Assembly (NCBI GenBank): GCA_038214535.1
Contig: JBBQRS010000070.1
Coordinates: forward strand, 1-25,822
Reading direction: 5' to 3'
DNA from: JBBQRS01 sp038214535
GTDB taxonomy: Bacteria; Chloroflexota; Anaerolineae; CG2-30-64-16
Length of the DNA stretch: 25,822 nt
Of the stretch, positions 7,545-13,416 are shown piece after piece. The notes below the pieces were generated by a model. That model ran no database searches. It was not told where the DNA came from and saw only the letters and a list, made by a program, of their open reading frames with translations. The translations under genes and the position numbers were made by a program. Positions within the stretch are counted from its first letter, which is position 1. Every line of letters begins with the position of its first letter.

Positions 7545-7616
7545 CCCCCCTTTGTAGTGGCGGCTTCAGCCGCAGGGCGGCCTTCCTTCGTAGTGGCGGC
7601 TTCAGCCGCAGGGCGT
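7545..7616 (+). repeat. Two direct copies of the GTAGTGGCGGCTTCAGCCGC repeat core, 36-bp period
   Basis: TAGTGGCGGCTTCAGCCGCAGGGCG occurs at 7555-7579 and again at 7591-7615, preceded each time by CCTTTG or CCTTCG. Each unit contains the short dyad GGCTTCAGCC. Unlike the copies at 1703, 9486 and 14609, the two cores here are in the same orientation and no CTATCCGAAAAC end is seen. Confidence 0.78.
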
Positions 7617-7625
7617 GAATACGCG

Positions 7626-7680
7626 GAATGATTGACATCCGCCGGACGCTGGTGTACAACACCTGGAGACCCAATCATTC
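7626..7680. promoter_or_regulatory. Nested inverted repeats upstream of the amidohydrolase (candidate operator)
   Basis: GAATGATTG (7626-7634) and CAATCATTC (7672-7680) are perfect 9-bp inverted copies. Between them sits GGTGT-ACA-ACACC (7651-7663), a dyad shaped like a GntR-type operator. It ends 15 nt before the start codon at 7696. No regulator gene is nearby, so the assignment is tentative. Confidence 0.35.
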
Positions 7681-7695
7681 ACGCCGAGGCAGCAT

Positions 7696-9051
7696 ATGTC
7701 CACTCTTCTATTGCGAAATGCCGACCTGCTGGTCACGATGGACGCCGACCGCCGCCAGATACCGAACGGCGGGCTCTTCGTCCAGGACGACCAGATCATG
7801 CAGGTCGGCCCGACGGCGGAATTGCCGTCCACCGCCGACCGCGTTCTCGATGCGCGCGGCATGATCGTGCTGCCCGGCCTGGTCAACACGCACCACCACC
7901 TCTTCCAATCGCTGACCCGCTGCATGGCGCAGGATCGCGTCCTCTTCGACTGGCTGACGACGCTTTACCCCATCTGGGCGGGGCTGACGCCGCAGGCGGC
8001 CTATGTTTCGGCGAAGCTGGCGCTGGCGGAACTGATGCTCGCCGGTTGCACCACGTCGAGCGACCACCTCTACATCTACCCAAACGGCGTGCGGATTGAC
8101 GACGAGATCGAGGCCGCGGTGGAGTTGGGCATCCGCTTCCACGCCACGCGCGGCAGCATGAGCCTGGGACAGAGCCGGGGCGGGCTGCCGCCGGACAGCC
8201 TGGTGGAGGACGAAGATTTTATATTGCGTGACAGCCGCCGCGCGATCGAGCAATTCCATCAGGCGCAACGGTTCGGCATGGTGCGCGTGGCGCTCGCGCC
8301 CTGCTCCCCTTTCAGCGTCACCGCCGACCTGATGCGCGAGAGCGCTGCCCTGGCGCGCGCCTATGGCGTGCGGTTGCACACCCATCTTGCGGAGACGCTG
8401 GACGAAGAGCAGTTCTGCCTGGAAAAGTTCGGGGCGCGCCCCGTGGATTACGTCGCGTCGCTCGGCTGGATGGGGCCTGACGTGTGGCACGCCCATTGCG
8501 TCCATCTTGATACGGCGGAAATCGCCCTCTTTGCGCGCACGGGCAGCGGCGTCGCGCATTGCCCGTCCTCCAACATGCGGCTGGCCTCGGGCATCGCGCC
8601 GGTGCGCGCGCTGCGCGACGCGGGCGCGCAGGTGGGGCTGGGCGTGGACGGCTCGGCCAGCAACGACAGCGGCCACCTGTTGGCGGAAGCGCGCCATGCG
8701 ATGCTGTTACAGCGCGTGGGCGGCAACCCGGCCGCGCTGGGGGCGCAGGAGACGCTGGAGATCGCCACGCTGGGCGGCGCGGCGGTGCTGGGGCGCGATG
8801 ACATCGGCGCGCTGGCCCCCGGCATGGCCGCCGACTTCATCGGCTACACGCTGGCGCGCCCGGAATTCTCAGGCGCGCTGCACGACCCGCTGGCGGCGCT
8901 AGTCTTCTGCACGCCGCCACAGGTTGATCTCAGCGTCATCAACGGCGCGGTGCGCGTGCGCGACGGCGCGATCTTCGGGCTGGACATGCCCGCGCTCGTC
9001 CGGCGACATGGCGCGCTCAGCCGCGCCCTGCTGCGCGGCGAAAGCCTGTGA
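7696..9051 (+). CDS. 8-oxoguanine deaminase-like amidohydrolase
   Basis: A 451-residue member of the metal-dependent amidohydrolase superfamily, closest in motif style to 8-oxoguanine deaminases (guanine deaminase/TrzN/AtzA relatives). The metal-binding HxH is in LPGLVNTHHHLFQSLTR (H66, H68); further landmarks are AELMLAGCTTSSDHLYIYPNG, RFHATRGSMSLG, the HTHLAET metal/catalytic block, HAHCVHL, VAHCPSSNMRLASGIAP and LGVDGSASNDSGHLL with the catalytic Asp. Characterised homologues deaminate 8-oxoguanine to urate, clearing an oxidised base; isocytosine is an alternative substrate in the family, so substrate is an inference. GAGG about 6 nt upstream supports the start. It is preceded by nested inverted repeats and appears to be monocistronic. 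Confidence 0.85.
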   Translation: MSTLLLRNADLLVTMDADRRQIPNGGLFVQDDQIMQVGPTAELPSTADRVLDARGMIVLPGLVNTHHHLFQSLTRCMAQDRVLFDWLTTLYPIWAGLTPQAAYVSAKLALAELMLAGCTTSSDHLYIYPNGVRIDDEIEAAVELGIRFHATRGSMSLGQSRGGLPPDSLVEDEDFILRDSRRAIEQFHQAQRFGMVRVALAPCSPFSVTADLMRESAALARAYGVRLHTHLAETLDEEQFCLEKFGARPVDYVASLGWMGPDVWHAHCVHLDTAEIALFARTGSGVAHCPSSNMRLASGIAPVRALRDAGAQVGLGVDGSASNDSGHLLAEARHAMLLQRVGGNPAALGAQETLEIATLGGAAVLGRDDIGALAPGMAADFIGYTLARPEFSGALHDPLAALVFCTPPQVDLSVINGAVRVRDGAIFGLDMPALVRRHGALSRALLRGESL

Positions 9052-9093
9052 CAATATCCCGTGCGATCAGCGTTCAAACTCTCATCAAATATC

Positions 9094-9122
9094 TTTACAA
9101 AGGCCGCAATCTGTGGTAAGGT
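9094..9122 (+). promoter_or_regulatory. Promoter for the small conserved protein
   Basis: TTTACA (9094-9099, five of six matches to TTGACA) is followed after exactly 17 bp by TAAGGT (9117-9122), which carries the extended -10 TGG. A start near 9129 would give a leader of about 75 nt. Confidence 0.5.
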
Positions 9123-9204
9123 GACATAAGCGTGAATGCACAGCCGCATTCATTCGCAAAAGCAGTTCACTCAAAAGAATTCACCAAGAATGGAGATGAC
9201 AACT

Positions 9205-9402
9205 ATGGCATATGCCTTCACCAACTCCAAAGGCAAGACCTACATCTTGCACGCGAAGAAGCGCCCGTTGAAAAACGGCGGTACGCAGACCCTCTACTAC
9301 TTTGCGTCCGAAAAGAAAGATGGCGCGCTGGACGCGATCCCCGATGGCTACATCGCCGTCGAAAGCAGCACCGGCCTGCCCGTGCTGAAACGCAAGTCGT
9401 AA
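9205..9402 (+). CDS. Small conserved hypothetical protein (65 aa)
   Basis: A 65-residue basic protein beginning MAYAFTNSKGKTYILHAKK and ending TGLPVLKRKS. The pattern aromatic-NSKGKTY-LH, then an aromatic-rich LYYFASE, then ALDAIPDGYIAVES and a GLPVLK terminus resembles short proteins I recall from Chloroflexota and some other phyla, for which no function is established. The start at 9205 is preferred because GGAG lies 9 nt upstream; in-frame ATGs at 9196, 9190 and 9136 lack a better site. It has its own promoter (9094-9122) and a perfect 12-bp hairpin 20 nt downstream, so it is an independently expressed unit. No signal peptide, membrane segment or metal motif is visible. The size and basic charge would suit a nucleic-acid-binding protein, but that is a guess. 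Confidence 0.75.
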   Translation: MAYAFTNSKGKTYILHAKKRPLKNGGTQTLYYFASEKKDGALDAIPDGYIAVESSTGLPVLKRKS

Positions 9403-9421
9403 CACTTCCTCCTCGGAAAAC

Positions 9422-9454
9422 ACGGCCGCATCCGTTATACATGGATGCGGCCGT
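9422..9454 (+). terminator. Hairpin terminator of the small gene
   Basis: ACGGCCGCATCC (9422-9433) and GGATGCGGCCGT (9443-9454) form a perfect 12-bp stem with a 9-nt loop, starting 20 nt after the stop codon. The following ATTTAG is only a weak U-tract. Confidence 0.7.
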
Positions 9455-9462
9455 ATTTAGTG

Positions 9463-9584
9463 TCTATCCGAAAACTGTGCGCCGCCCCTTCGTAGTGACG
9501 GCTTTAGCCGTTTTCGTGCTCCCTAACGGCTAAAGCCGTCACTACGAAGGGAAAGACACGATGATTTGGAAGTATTCGGATAGA
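9463..9584. repeat. MITE-like palindromic element (122 bp) with 14-bp terminal inverted repeats
   Basis: Ends TCTATCCGAAAACT (9463-9476) and AGTATTCGGATAGA (9571-9584) are inverted copies with one mismatch. Inside is a perfect 27-bp stem, 9486-9512 with 9525-9551, of the form CCTTCGTAGTGACGGCTTTA. The segment GGGAAAGACACGATGATTTGG between the stem and the right end is repeated nearly identically in the element at 14583. No target-site duplication is seen. It lies between convergent genes and could terminate both. Confidence 0.85.
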
Positions 9585-9600
9585 TTCTTATTTTGTGCTG

Positions 9601-11286
9601 TCACCCCAACAGAGCACCTTGCGCCTCCAGATAGTCGCTGTAGCCGCCGATCACCTCGGTCAGGCGGCCATCCTCCAGCCCCACCACCCGATCAACGATG
9701 CGATCCAGGAAGTAACGGTCGTGCGAGATCACCAGCACGGTCCCGCCGAAATCCTCGATGGCCGCCTCCAGCACTTCCGCCGAGGGGATGTCGAGGTTGT
9801 TGGTCGGCTCATCCAGCAACAGGAAGTTGATATCGGAGAGCATCAGCCGCGCCAGTTGGAGCCGGCTGCGTTCGCCGCCGCTGAGGTGATGCACCTGCTT
9901 CTGCGCGGCCTGATAGTCAAACAGGAACTTCGCGAGGAAGGCGATGGCATCGTTCTCGTACATCGGTTTGGCGTCGCGCACCTCCTGGATGAGTGTCCAA
10001 TCGGGGTGCAATATCTCATGCTGCTGCGCATAGTAACCGACGCGGACGCTCGGCCCCAGCCGGATGACCCCACCATCGGGCGCTTCCCCCTCCAGCCCGG
10101 CCTCGCGCAGGATGCAGCGAAACAGCACCGACTTGCCCGCGCCGTTCGGCCCCACCAGCCCGACGCGTTCGCCGTGCCACACCAGCAAGTCCAGGCCATC
10201 CAACACCACGTTCACTCCGTCGCTATTAGGCCCAGCATATTGCTTCTTCAGCCCCGCGATCTCCAGCACCTTGTTGCTGCCGCGCTTGCCGCTCAACTCA
10301 AGCTGCATCCGCGTCTGTTCGGTGGGGCGCTCGATCTTGTCCATCCGCTCCAGCATCTTATGGCGCGAGCGCGCCTGGCGCGCGGCGCGCTCATCCTCCA
10401 GCATCCTGGCCGCCAGCTCCCAGCGAGCAATGGCCGCCTCGATCTGGTTGATCCGCTTCTGCTGCGCCCGGTACATCTGCTCCTGGCGCATCATCGCCAA
10501 CTGTTTATTGGTCGCATAGACAGAGTAGGTACCGGGCCACACGGAGATCTGACCGCGGTCAAGCTCAGCGATGCGGTCTACCACCTGGTCGAGCAGATAG
10601 CGGTCATGCGAGACAATGACCACTGTACCGGGATAGTCGCGGATGAACTTCTCCAGCGTCTCCTTGCCCGTCACGTCGAGGTGGTTATCCGGCTCATCGA
10701 GCAGCAGCAGATCGGGTCCCCAGACCAGCAGCCGGGCGAGCGCGGCCAACTTCGCCTGCCCGCCGCTGAGGGTCGCCAACGGCTGGTCGAACGTGTCATC
10801 CGTCAGCCCCAGGTCGCGCAGGGTCGAGCGCACCCGGTTCTCGAAGGTCGCGCCGCCCGCCGCTTCGTAGGCGTGCAGCAACCGGTCATGCGCCTCAAGC
10901 ACGCGGGTCAGCTTCACGGCGTCGCCGTAGACCGCCGGGTCGCTCAGTTGGGCCTCTCGCGCCGCCAGATCGTCGCGCAGTTGACGGACCTCCGGCGAAC
11001 CCGCGAGCGCGGTGTCGAGCACCGAGCGCGTCATATCCAGCTCGGGGTCGTTCGCCACGTCCTGCGGCAGATAGCCGATCTTCAGGTCGCGCTTGCGAAA
11101 GATCGCCCCGGCATCCGGCGTCAGTCGCCCCAGGATCAGCTTGAGCAGCGTAGACTTGCCGCCGCCGTTCGCGCCGACGAGGCCGACCTTCTGGCCCGTC
11201 TGAACCTCCCAACCTAGGTCGGTGAGGACGGGCCGGTCGAAGTATGTGTAGTTGACCCCGGTCAGGTTCAAGATGATCTCAGCCAT
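9601..11286 (-). CDS. ABC-F family ATP-binding cassette protein (translation factor / ribosome protection type)
   Basis: A 561-residue soluble protein with two ABC cassettes and no membrane segments, the ABC-F architecture. Cassette 1 has Walker A GANGGGKST near residue 39, signature LSGGQAKLAALARLLVW and Walker B LLLLDEPDNHLD; cassette 2 has GPNGAGKS, LSGGERSRLQLARLML and FLLLDEPTNNLD, each followed by VIVSHDRYLLD or VISHDRYFLD. Between them lies the charged helical P-site linker (MMRQEQMYRAQQKRINQIE onward, rich in Arg). Such proteins bind the ribosomal E site and affect translation or protect against antibiotics; which role applies here is unknown. Cassette 1 has Asp instead of Thr in the usual DEPTNHLD. 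The start at 11286 has GGAG 8 nt upstream. The leader contains an intrinsic terminator only ~20 nt before the ribosome-binding site. Confidence 0.93.
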   Translation of the reverse strand: MAEIILNLTGVNYTYFDRPVLTDLGWEVQTGQKVGLVGANGGGKSTLLKLILGRLTPDAGAIFRKRDLKIGYLPQDVANDPELDMTRSVLDTALAGSPEVRQLRDDLAAREAQLSDPAVYGDAVKLTRVLEAHDRLLHAYEAAGGATFENRVRSTLRDLGLTDDTFDQPLATLSGGQAKLAALARLLVWGPDLLLLDEPDNHLDVTGKETLEKFIRDYPGTVVIVSHDRYLLDQVVDRIAELDRGQISVWPGTYSVYATNKQLAMMRQEQMYRAQQKRINQIEAAIARWELAARMLEDERAARQARSRHKMLERMDKIERPTEQTRMQLELSGKRGSNKVLEIAGLKKQYAGPNSDGVNVVLDGLDLLVWHGERVGLVGPNGAGKSVLFRCILREAGLEGEAPDGGVIRLGPSVRVGYYAQQHEILHPDWTLIQEVRDAKPMYENDAIAFLAKFLFDYQAAQKQVHHLSGGERSRLQLARLMLSDINFLLLDEPTNNLDIPSAEVLEAAIEDFGGTVLVISHDRYFLDRIVDRVVGLEDGRLTEVIGGYSDYLEAQGALLG

Positions 11287-11307
11287 CGGGTTATCTCCAT
11301 GTAAAGT

Positions 11308-11343
11308 TAAAAACAAAACGGCCGTGGCGATTGCGCCCCGGCC
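11308..11343 (-). terminator. Intrinsic terminator in the 5' leader of the ABC-F gene (attenuator)
   Basis: On the minus strand GGCCGGGGCG (11343-11334), loop CAAT, CGCCACGGCC (11329-11320) form a 10-bp stem with one mismatch, followed immediately by GTTTTGTTTTT (11319-11309). It lies upstream of the start codon at 11286 in the coding direction, so it would end transcription before the gene. An upstream GCGCCC (11377-11372 on the minus strand) could pair with GGGCGC of the 5' arm as an antiterminator. Confidence 0.7.
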
Positions 11344-11383
11344 GACAAGTTGACGTAACGATCCGAAAAATGGGCGCGTTGAA

Positions 11384-11440
11384 CTAGGTCAACACCACCC
11401 CCGACGGCGTGATGGGAAGAGCGAACTGCGAGCGGCCCAT
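11384..11440 (-). CDS. Putative 18-aa leader peptide of the ABC-F attenuator
   Basis: An ATG at 11440 opens an 18-codon frame (MGRSQFALPITPSGVVLT) ending in TAG at 11386-11384. The stop codon lies in the loop of a small dyad GTTGA-CCTAGT-TCAAC (11392-11377 region), just ahead of the potential antiterminator GCGCCC. No ribosome-binding site precedes it, but a possible extended -10 (TGCTATACA, 11454-11446) would place the transcript start almost exactly at the ATG, allowing leaderless initiation. This is an inference from arrangement only; a frame this short can occur by chance. Confidence 0.3.
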   Translation of the reverse strand: MGRSQFALPITPSGVVLT

Positions 11441-11445
11441 CCGAA

Positions 11446-11454
11446 TGTATAGCA
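11446..11454 (-). promoter_or_regulatory. Possible extended -10 for the ABC-F leader
   Basis: Minus strand TG-C-TATACA (11454-11446). No convincing -35 is present. A start at about 11440 gives a ~155-nt leader. Confidence 0.35.
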
Positions 11455-11505
11455 TGGGGTGAGTATAGCCGGAGACGGGCAGGAGGTCAAAAACGAGGAC
11501 GGCCA

Positions 11506-11546
11506 ACACGGATGCCCACACGGATATTCCACGGATGCACGGATGG
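11506..11546 (+). repeat. Degenerate ACGGAT run
   Basis: Four ACGGAT units occur in about 40 bp (ACACGGATG, ACACGGATA, CACGGATG, CACGGATG). It is an interspersed low-complexity motif in the spacer before the Nudix gene with no coding potential I accept. Confidence 0.6.
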
Positions 11547-11577
11547 GGCGCAGCCATTCCAAATGCACCCGGGAGTC

Positions 11578-11669
11578 GAGGCTTCAGCCGCGATCCTGCC
11601 TCCAGCGGCTGAAGCCGCCACTACAAAGAACAGCACGCGATCATCTTCGTAGTCGCGGCTTCAGCCGCC
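11578..11669. repeat. Three copies of the GGCTTCAGCC repeat core, two of them inverted
   Basis: Cores lie at 11578-11590 (partial, GAGGCTTCAGCCG), 11604-11628 (AGCGGCTGAAGCCGCCACTA then CAAAG) and 11645-11669 (CTTCGTAGTCGCGGCTTCAG then CCGCC). The second and third are inverted and could pair across a 16-nt loop. They end 15 bp before the Nudix promoter. No CTATCCGAAAAC end is present. Confidence 0.72.
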
Positions 11670-11681
11670 CGGCGCGGGATA

Positions 11682-11690
11682 TGGTAAAAT
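11682..11690 (+). promoter_or_regulatory. Extended -10 for the Nudix/quinone-reductase operon
   Basis: TGG-TAAAAT (11682-11690) with no recognisable -35. A start near 11697 would leave a very short leader that just includes the GAGG before the GTG at 11708. Confidence 0.5.
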
Positions 11691-11707
11691 AAAACCGAGG
11701 GATTCGA

Positions 11708-12364
11708 GTGAACGGCGATATCCAAACCACAGCATTAGATCAAACGATTACGCGCCTCCGCGCGGCGTTGGGCGAACCGTTGCCGGGACTGCCCGCGCAG
11801 TTGCGGATGTCACCCGATCCGCGCCCCGGAACTGAGCGCATCCTTGAACCGGATCTGGATTGCCGGCGCGCTGCCGTGCTGGCGCTGCTTTATCCCGGCG
11901 CTGAGGGCTTGAACCTGGTGCTCACCCGGCGCACCGAGGCGCTCGTCAACCACCGCGGCCAGATCTCGTTTCCAGGCGGCAGCCTGGATGATGGGGAAAC
12001 GGTGGAGACGGCCGCGCTGCGCGAGGCCGAGGAGGAGCTGGGCGTGCAGCCCGGCGACCCCGTAGTCTTGGGGCGGCTATCTCCGCTCTACATCCCGCAC
12101 AGCGGCTTTTGCGTCTACCCGGTGGTGGCCTACATGGTGCAGCGCCCCCATTTCACGGCAAACCCTCATGAGGTTGCGGAGGTCATCGAAATCCCGCTGG
12201 CGCACTTGCTGGCCCCGGCAACCTGTTGCCAGGAAACCTGGGAGTTGCGCGGCGCGACGGCTCAGGTGCCATTCTTCGCCGTCGGCCCGCACAAGGTGTG
12301 GGGCGCGACGGCCATGATGCTCAGCGAACTGCTGGCGCTATTCCCAACGGAGAACAACCCATGA
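11708..12364 (+). CDS. Nudix hydrolase, CoA pyrophosphatase type (NudL-like)
   Basis: A 218-residue Nudix protein. The Nudix box GGSLDDGETVETAALREAEE-ELGV has the canonical G(x5)E(x7)REUxEExGU spacing that binds the catalytic divalent metal. Directly before it is LTRRTEALVNHRGQISFPGG, matching the NudL-type signature L(L/V)T.R...L..H.GQI.FPGG of coenzyme A pyrophosphatases, which cleave CoA or oxidised CoA to 3',5'-ADP and 4'-phosphopantetheine. The start is GTG at 11708 with GAGG 7 nt upstream. Its stop overlaps the next start codon by ATGA (12361-12364), so it is translationally coupled to the quinone oxidoreductase. Confidence 0.9.
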   Translation: MNGDIQTTALDQTITRLRAALGEPLPGLPAQLRMSPDPRPGTERILEPDLDCRRAAVLALLYPGAEGLNLVLTRRTEALVNHRGQISFPGGSLDDGETVETAALREAEEELGVQPGDPVVLGRLSPLYIPHSGFCVYPVVAYMVQRPHFTANPHEVAEVIEIPLAHLLAPATCCQETWELRGATAQVPFFAVGPHKVWGATAMMLSELLALFPTENNP

Positions 12365-13329
12365 AAGCGATCATGCTCTACGAAACGGGCGGCCCGGAAG
12401 TGATGAAGTACGAGGAGCGGCCCACGCCGACGCCCGGCCCCGGCCAGGCGCTGGTGGAAATGACGGCGACCGGCGTGAACTTCGTCGAAATCTATCAGCG
12501 GCGCGGGTGGTATCCGATCCCGCTGCCGGCGGGGCTGGGCGGCGAAGGTGCAGGCGTGGTACAGGCCGTCGGGCCGGACGTGACGGTAGTCAAACTGGGC
12601 GACCGGGTGGCGTTCCTGGGGGGTTCCGGCGCATACGCCACCCACGTGCTGATCCCGGCGGAAAAGCTGGTCCCGGTACCCGACGATCTGAGCCTGGAGG
12701 AGGCCGCGGCTTCGATGGTGCAAGGGCTGACGGCGCACGTGCTGGCGACCCGCACCTACCCGATCAAGCCGGGCGACCGGGTGCTGGTACACGCCGCGGC
12801 GGGCGGGGTTGGCCGATTGTTATGTCAAATCGCGAAGATGCGGGGCGGCTATGTGATCGGCACGATGTCTACCGAGGCGAAAGCGCAAGTCGCACGCGAG
12901 GCGGGCGCGGACGAAACCATCCTCTACACGCAAGAGGACTTCGAGGCGGCCGTCAAGCGCATCACCGACGGCAAGGGCGTCAACGTAGCCTATGATTCGG
13001 TCGGCAAGGACACCTTCGACGGGAGCCTGAACAGCCTGGCCCTGCTGGGCTATCTGGTCTCCTACGGGCAGGCCAGCGGCTTCCCGCCGCCGTTCGATAT
13101 CCAACGGCTGGCCGGTGGGCGGTCGCTCTTCCTCACGCGGCCCACGGTCTTCTCATACGTCTCCACCCGCGAGGAATTATTGGCGCACGCCAACGCCGTC
13201 TTCGCCATGATCATCAGCGGTAAGCTCAAGCTGCACATAGACCGCACCTACCCGCTGGAGCAAGCCGTCGAGGCGCAGGAGGCGCTCGCGAGCCGCGGAA
13301 CGGTGGGGAAGCTATTGTTGATCCCGTGA
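12361..13329 (+). CDS. NADPH:quinone oxidoreductase (zinc-independent medium-chain dehydrogenase)
   Basis: A 322-residue member of the quinone-oxidoreductase/zeta-crystallin branch of the MDR superfamily. It begins MKAIMLYETGGPEVMKYEE, has the GVNFVEIYQRRGWYPIPLPA substrate-entry block, PGLG-type GLGGEGAGVVQAVGPDV, and the Rossmann motif VHAAAGGVGRLLCQIAKMRG with the AxxGGVG dinucleotide fold. Zinc-ligand cysteines of alcohol dehydrogenases are absent, as expected for this branch. Family members reduce quinones or enones with NADPH in the cytoplasm. The start overlaps the Nudix stop by four bases and GGAG lies about 8 nt upstream; the longer frame from 12226 only translates the Nudix gene out of frame and is rejected. 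An octamer repeat separates it from the aldo/keto reductase. Confidence 0.93.
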   Translation: MKAIMLYETGGPEVMKYEERPTPTPGPGQALVEMTATGVNFVEIYQRRGWYPIPLPAGLGGEGAGVVQAVGPDVTVVKLGDRVAFLGGSGAYATHVLIPAEKLVPVPDDLSLEEAAASMVQGLTAHVLATRTYPIKPGDRVLVHAAAGGVGRLLCQIAKMRGGYVIGTMSTEAKAQVAREAGADETILYTQEDFEAAVKRITDGKGVNVAYDSVGKDTFDGSLNSLALLGYLVSYGQASGFPPPFDIQRLAGGRSLFLTRPTVFSYVSTREELLAHANAVFAMIISGKLKLHIDRTYPLEQAVEAQEALASRGTVGKLLLIP

Positions 13330-13332
13330 GGG

Positions 13333-13412
13333 AAGTAGGCAAGTAGACAAGGAAACAAGTAGGTAAGTAGACAGGGAAGCAAGGATACAAGGAAATAGAA
13401 AGGTAAGAGGAA
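13333..13412 (+). repeat. Degenerate octamer tandem array, purine-rich, ten units
   Basis: The whole spacer between two genes parses into 8-bp units: aagtaggc, aagtagac, aaggaaac, aagtaggt, aagtagac, agggaagc, aaggatac, aaggaaat, agaaaggt, aagaggaa, with consensus AAGTAGAC. The final unit supplies the AGAGG that precedes the aldo/keto reductase start codon at 13417. Confidence 0.75.
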
Positions 13413-13416
13413 AATC

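Noticed and set aside
7632..8099. 155-codon plus-strand frame at the start of the amidohydrolase gene
   Set aside because: It overlaps the real gene in a different frame and translates as Arg/Pro-rich sequence with no motif.
9595..11217. A 540-codon plus-strand frame opposite the ABC-F gene
   Set aside because: Antisense shadow; the minus strand has complete Walker and signature motifs in two cassettes.
11360..11372. GATCCGAAAAATG resembling the CTATCCGAAAAC repeat end
   Set aside because: The match is partial, without a partner end or palindromic core, and lies in the ABC-F leader where another explanation exists.
12226..12360. 45-residue N-terminal extension of the quinone oxidoreductase
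   Set aside because: It lies entirely inside the Nudix gene in another frame; the ATGA overlap at 12361 is the natural start.
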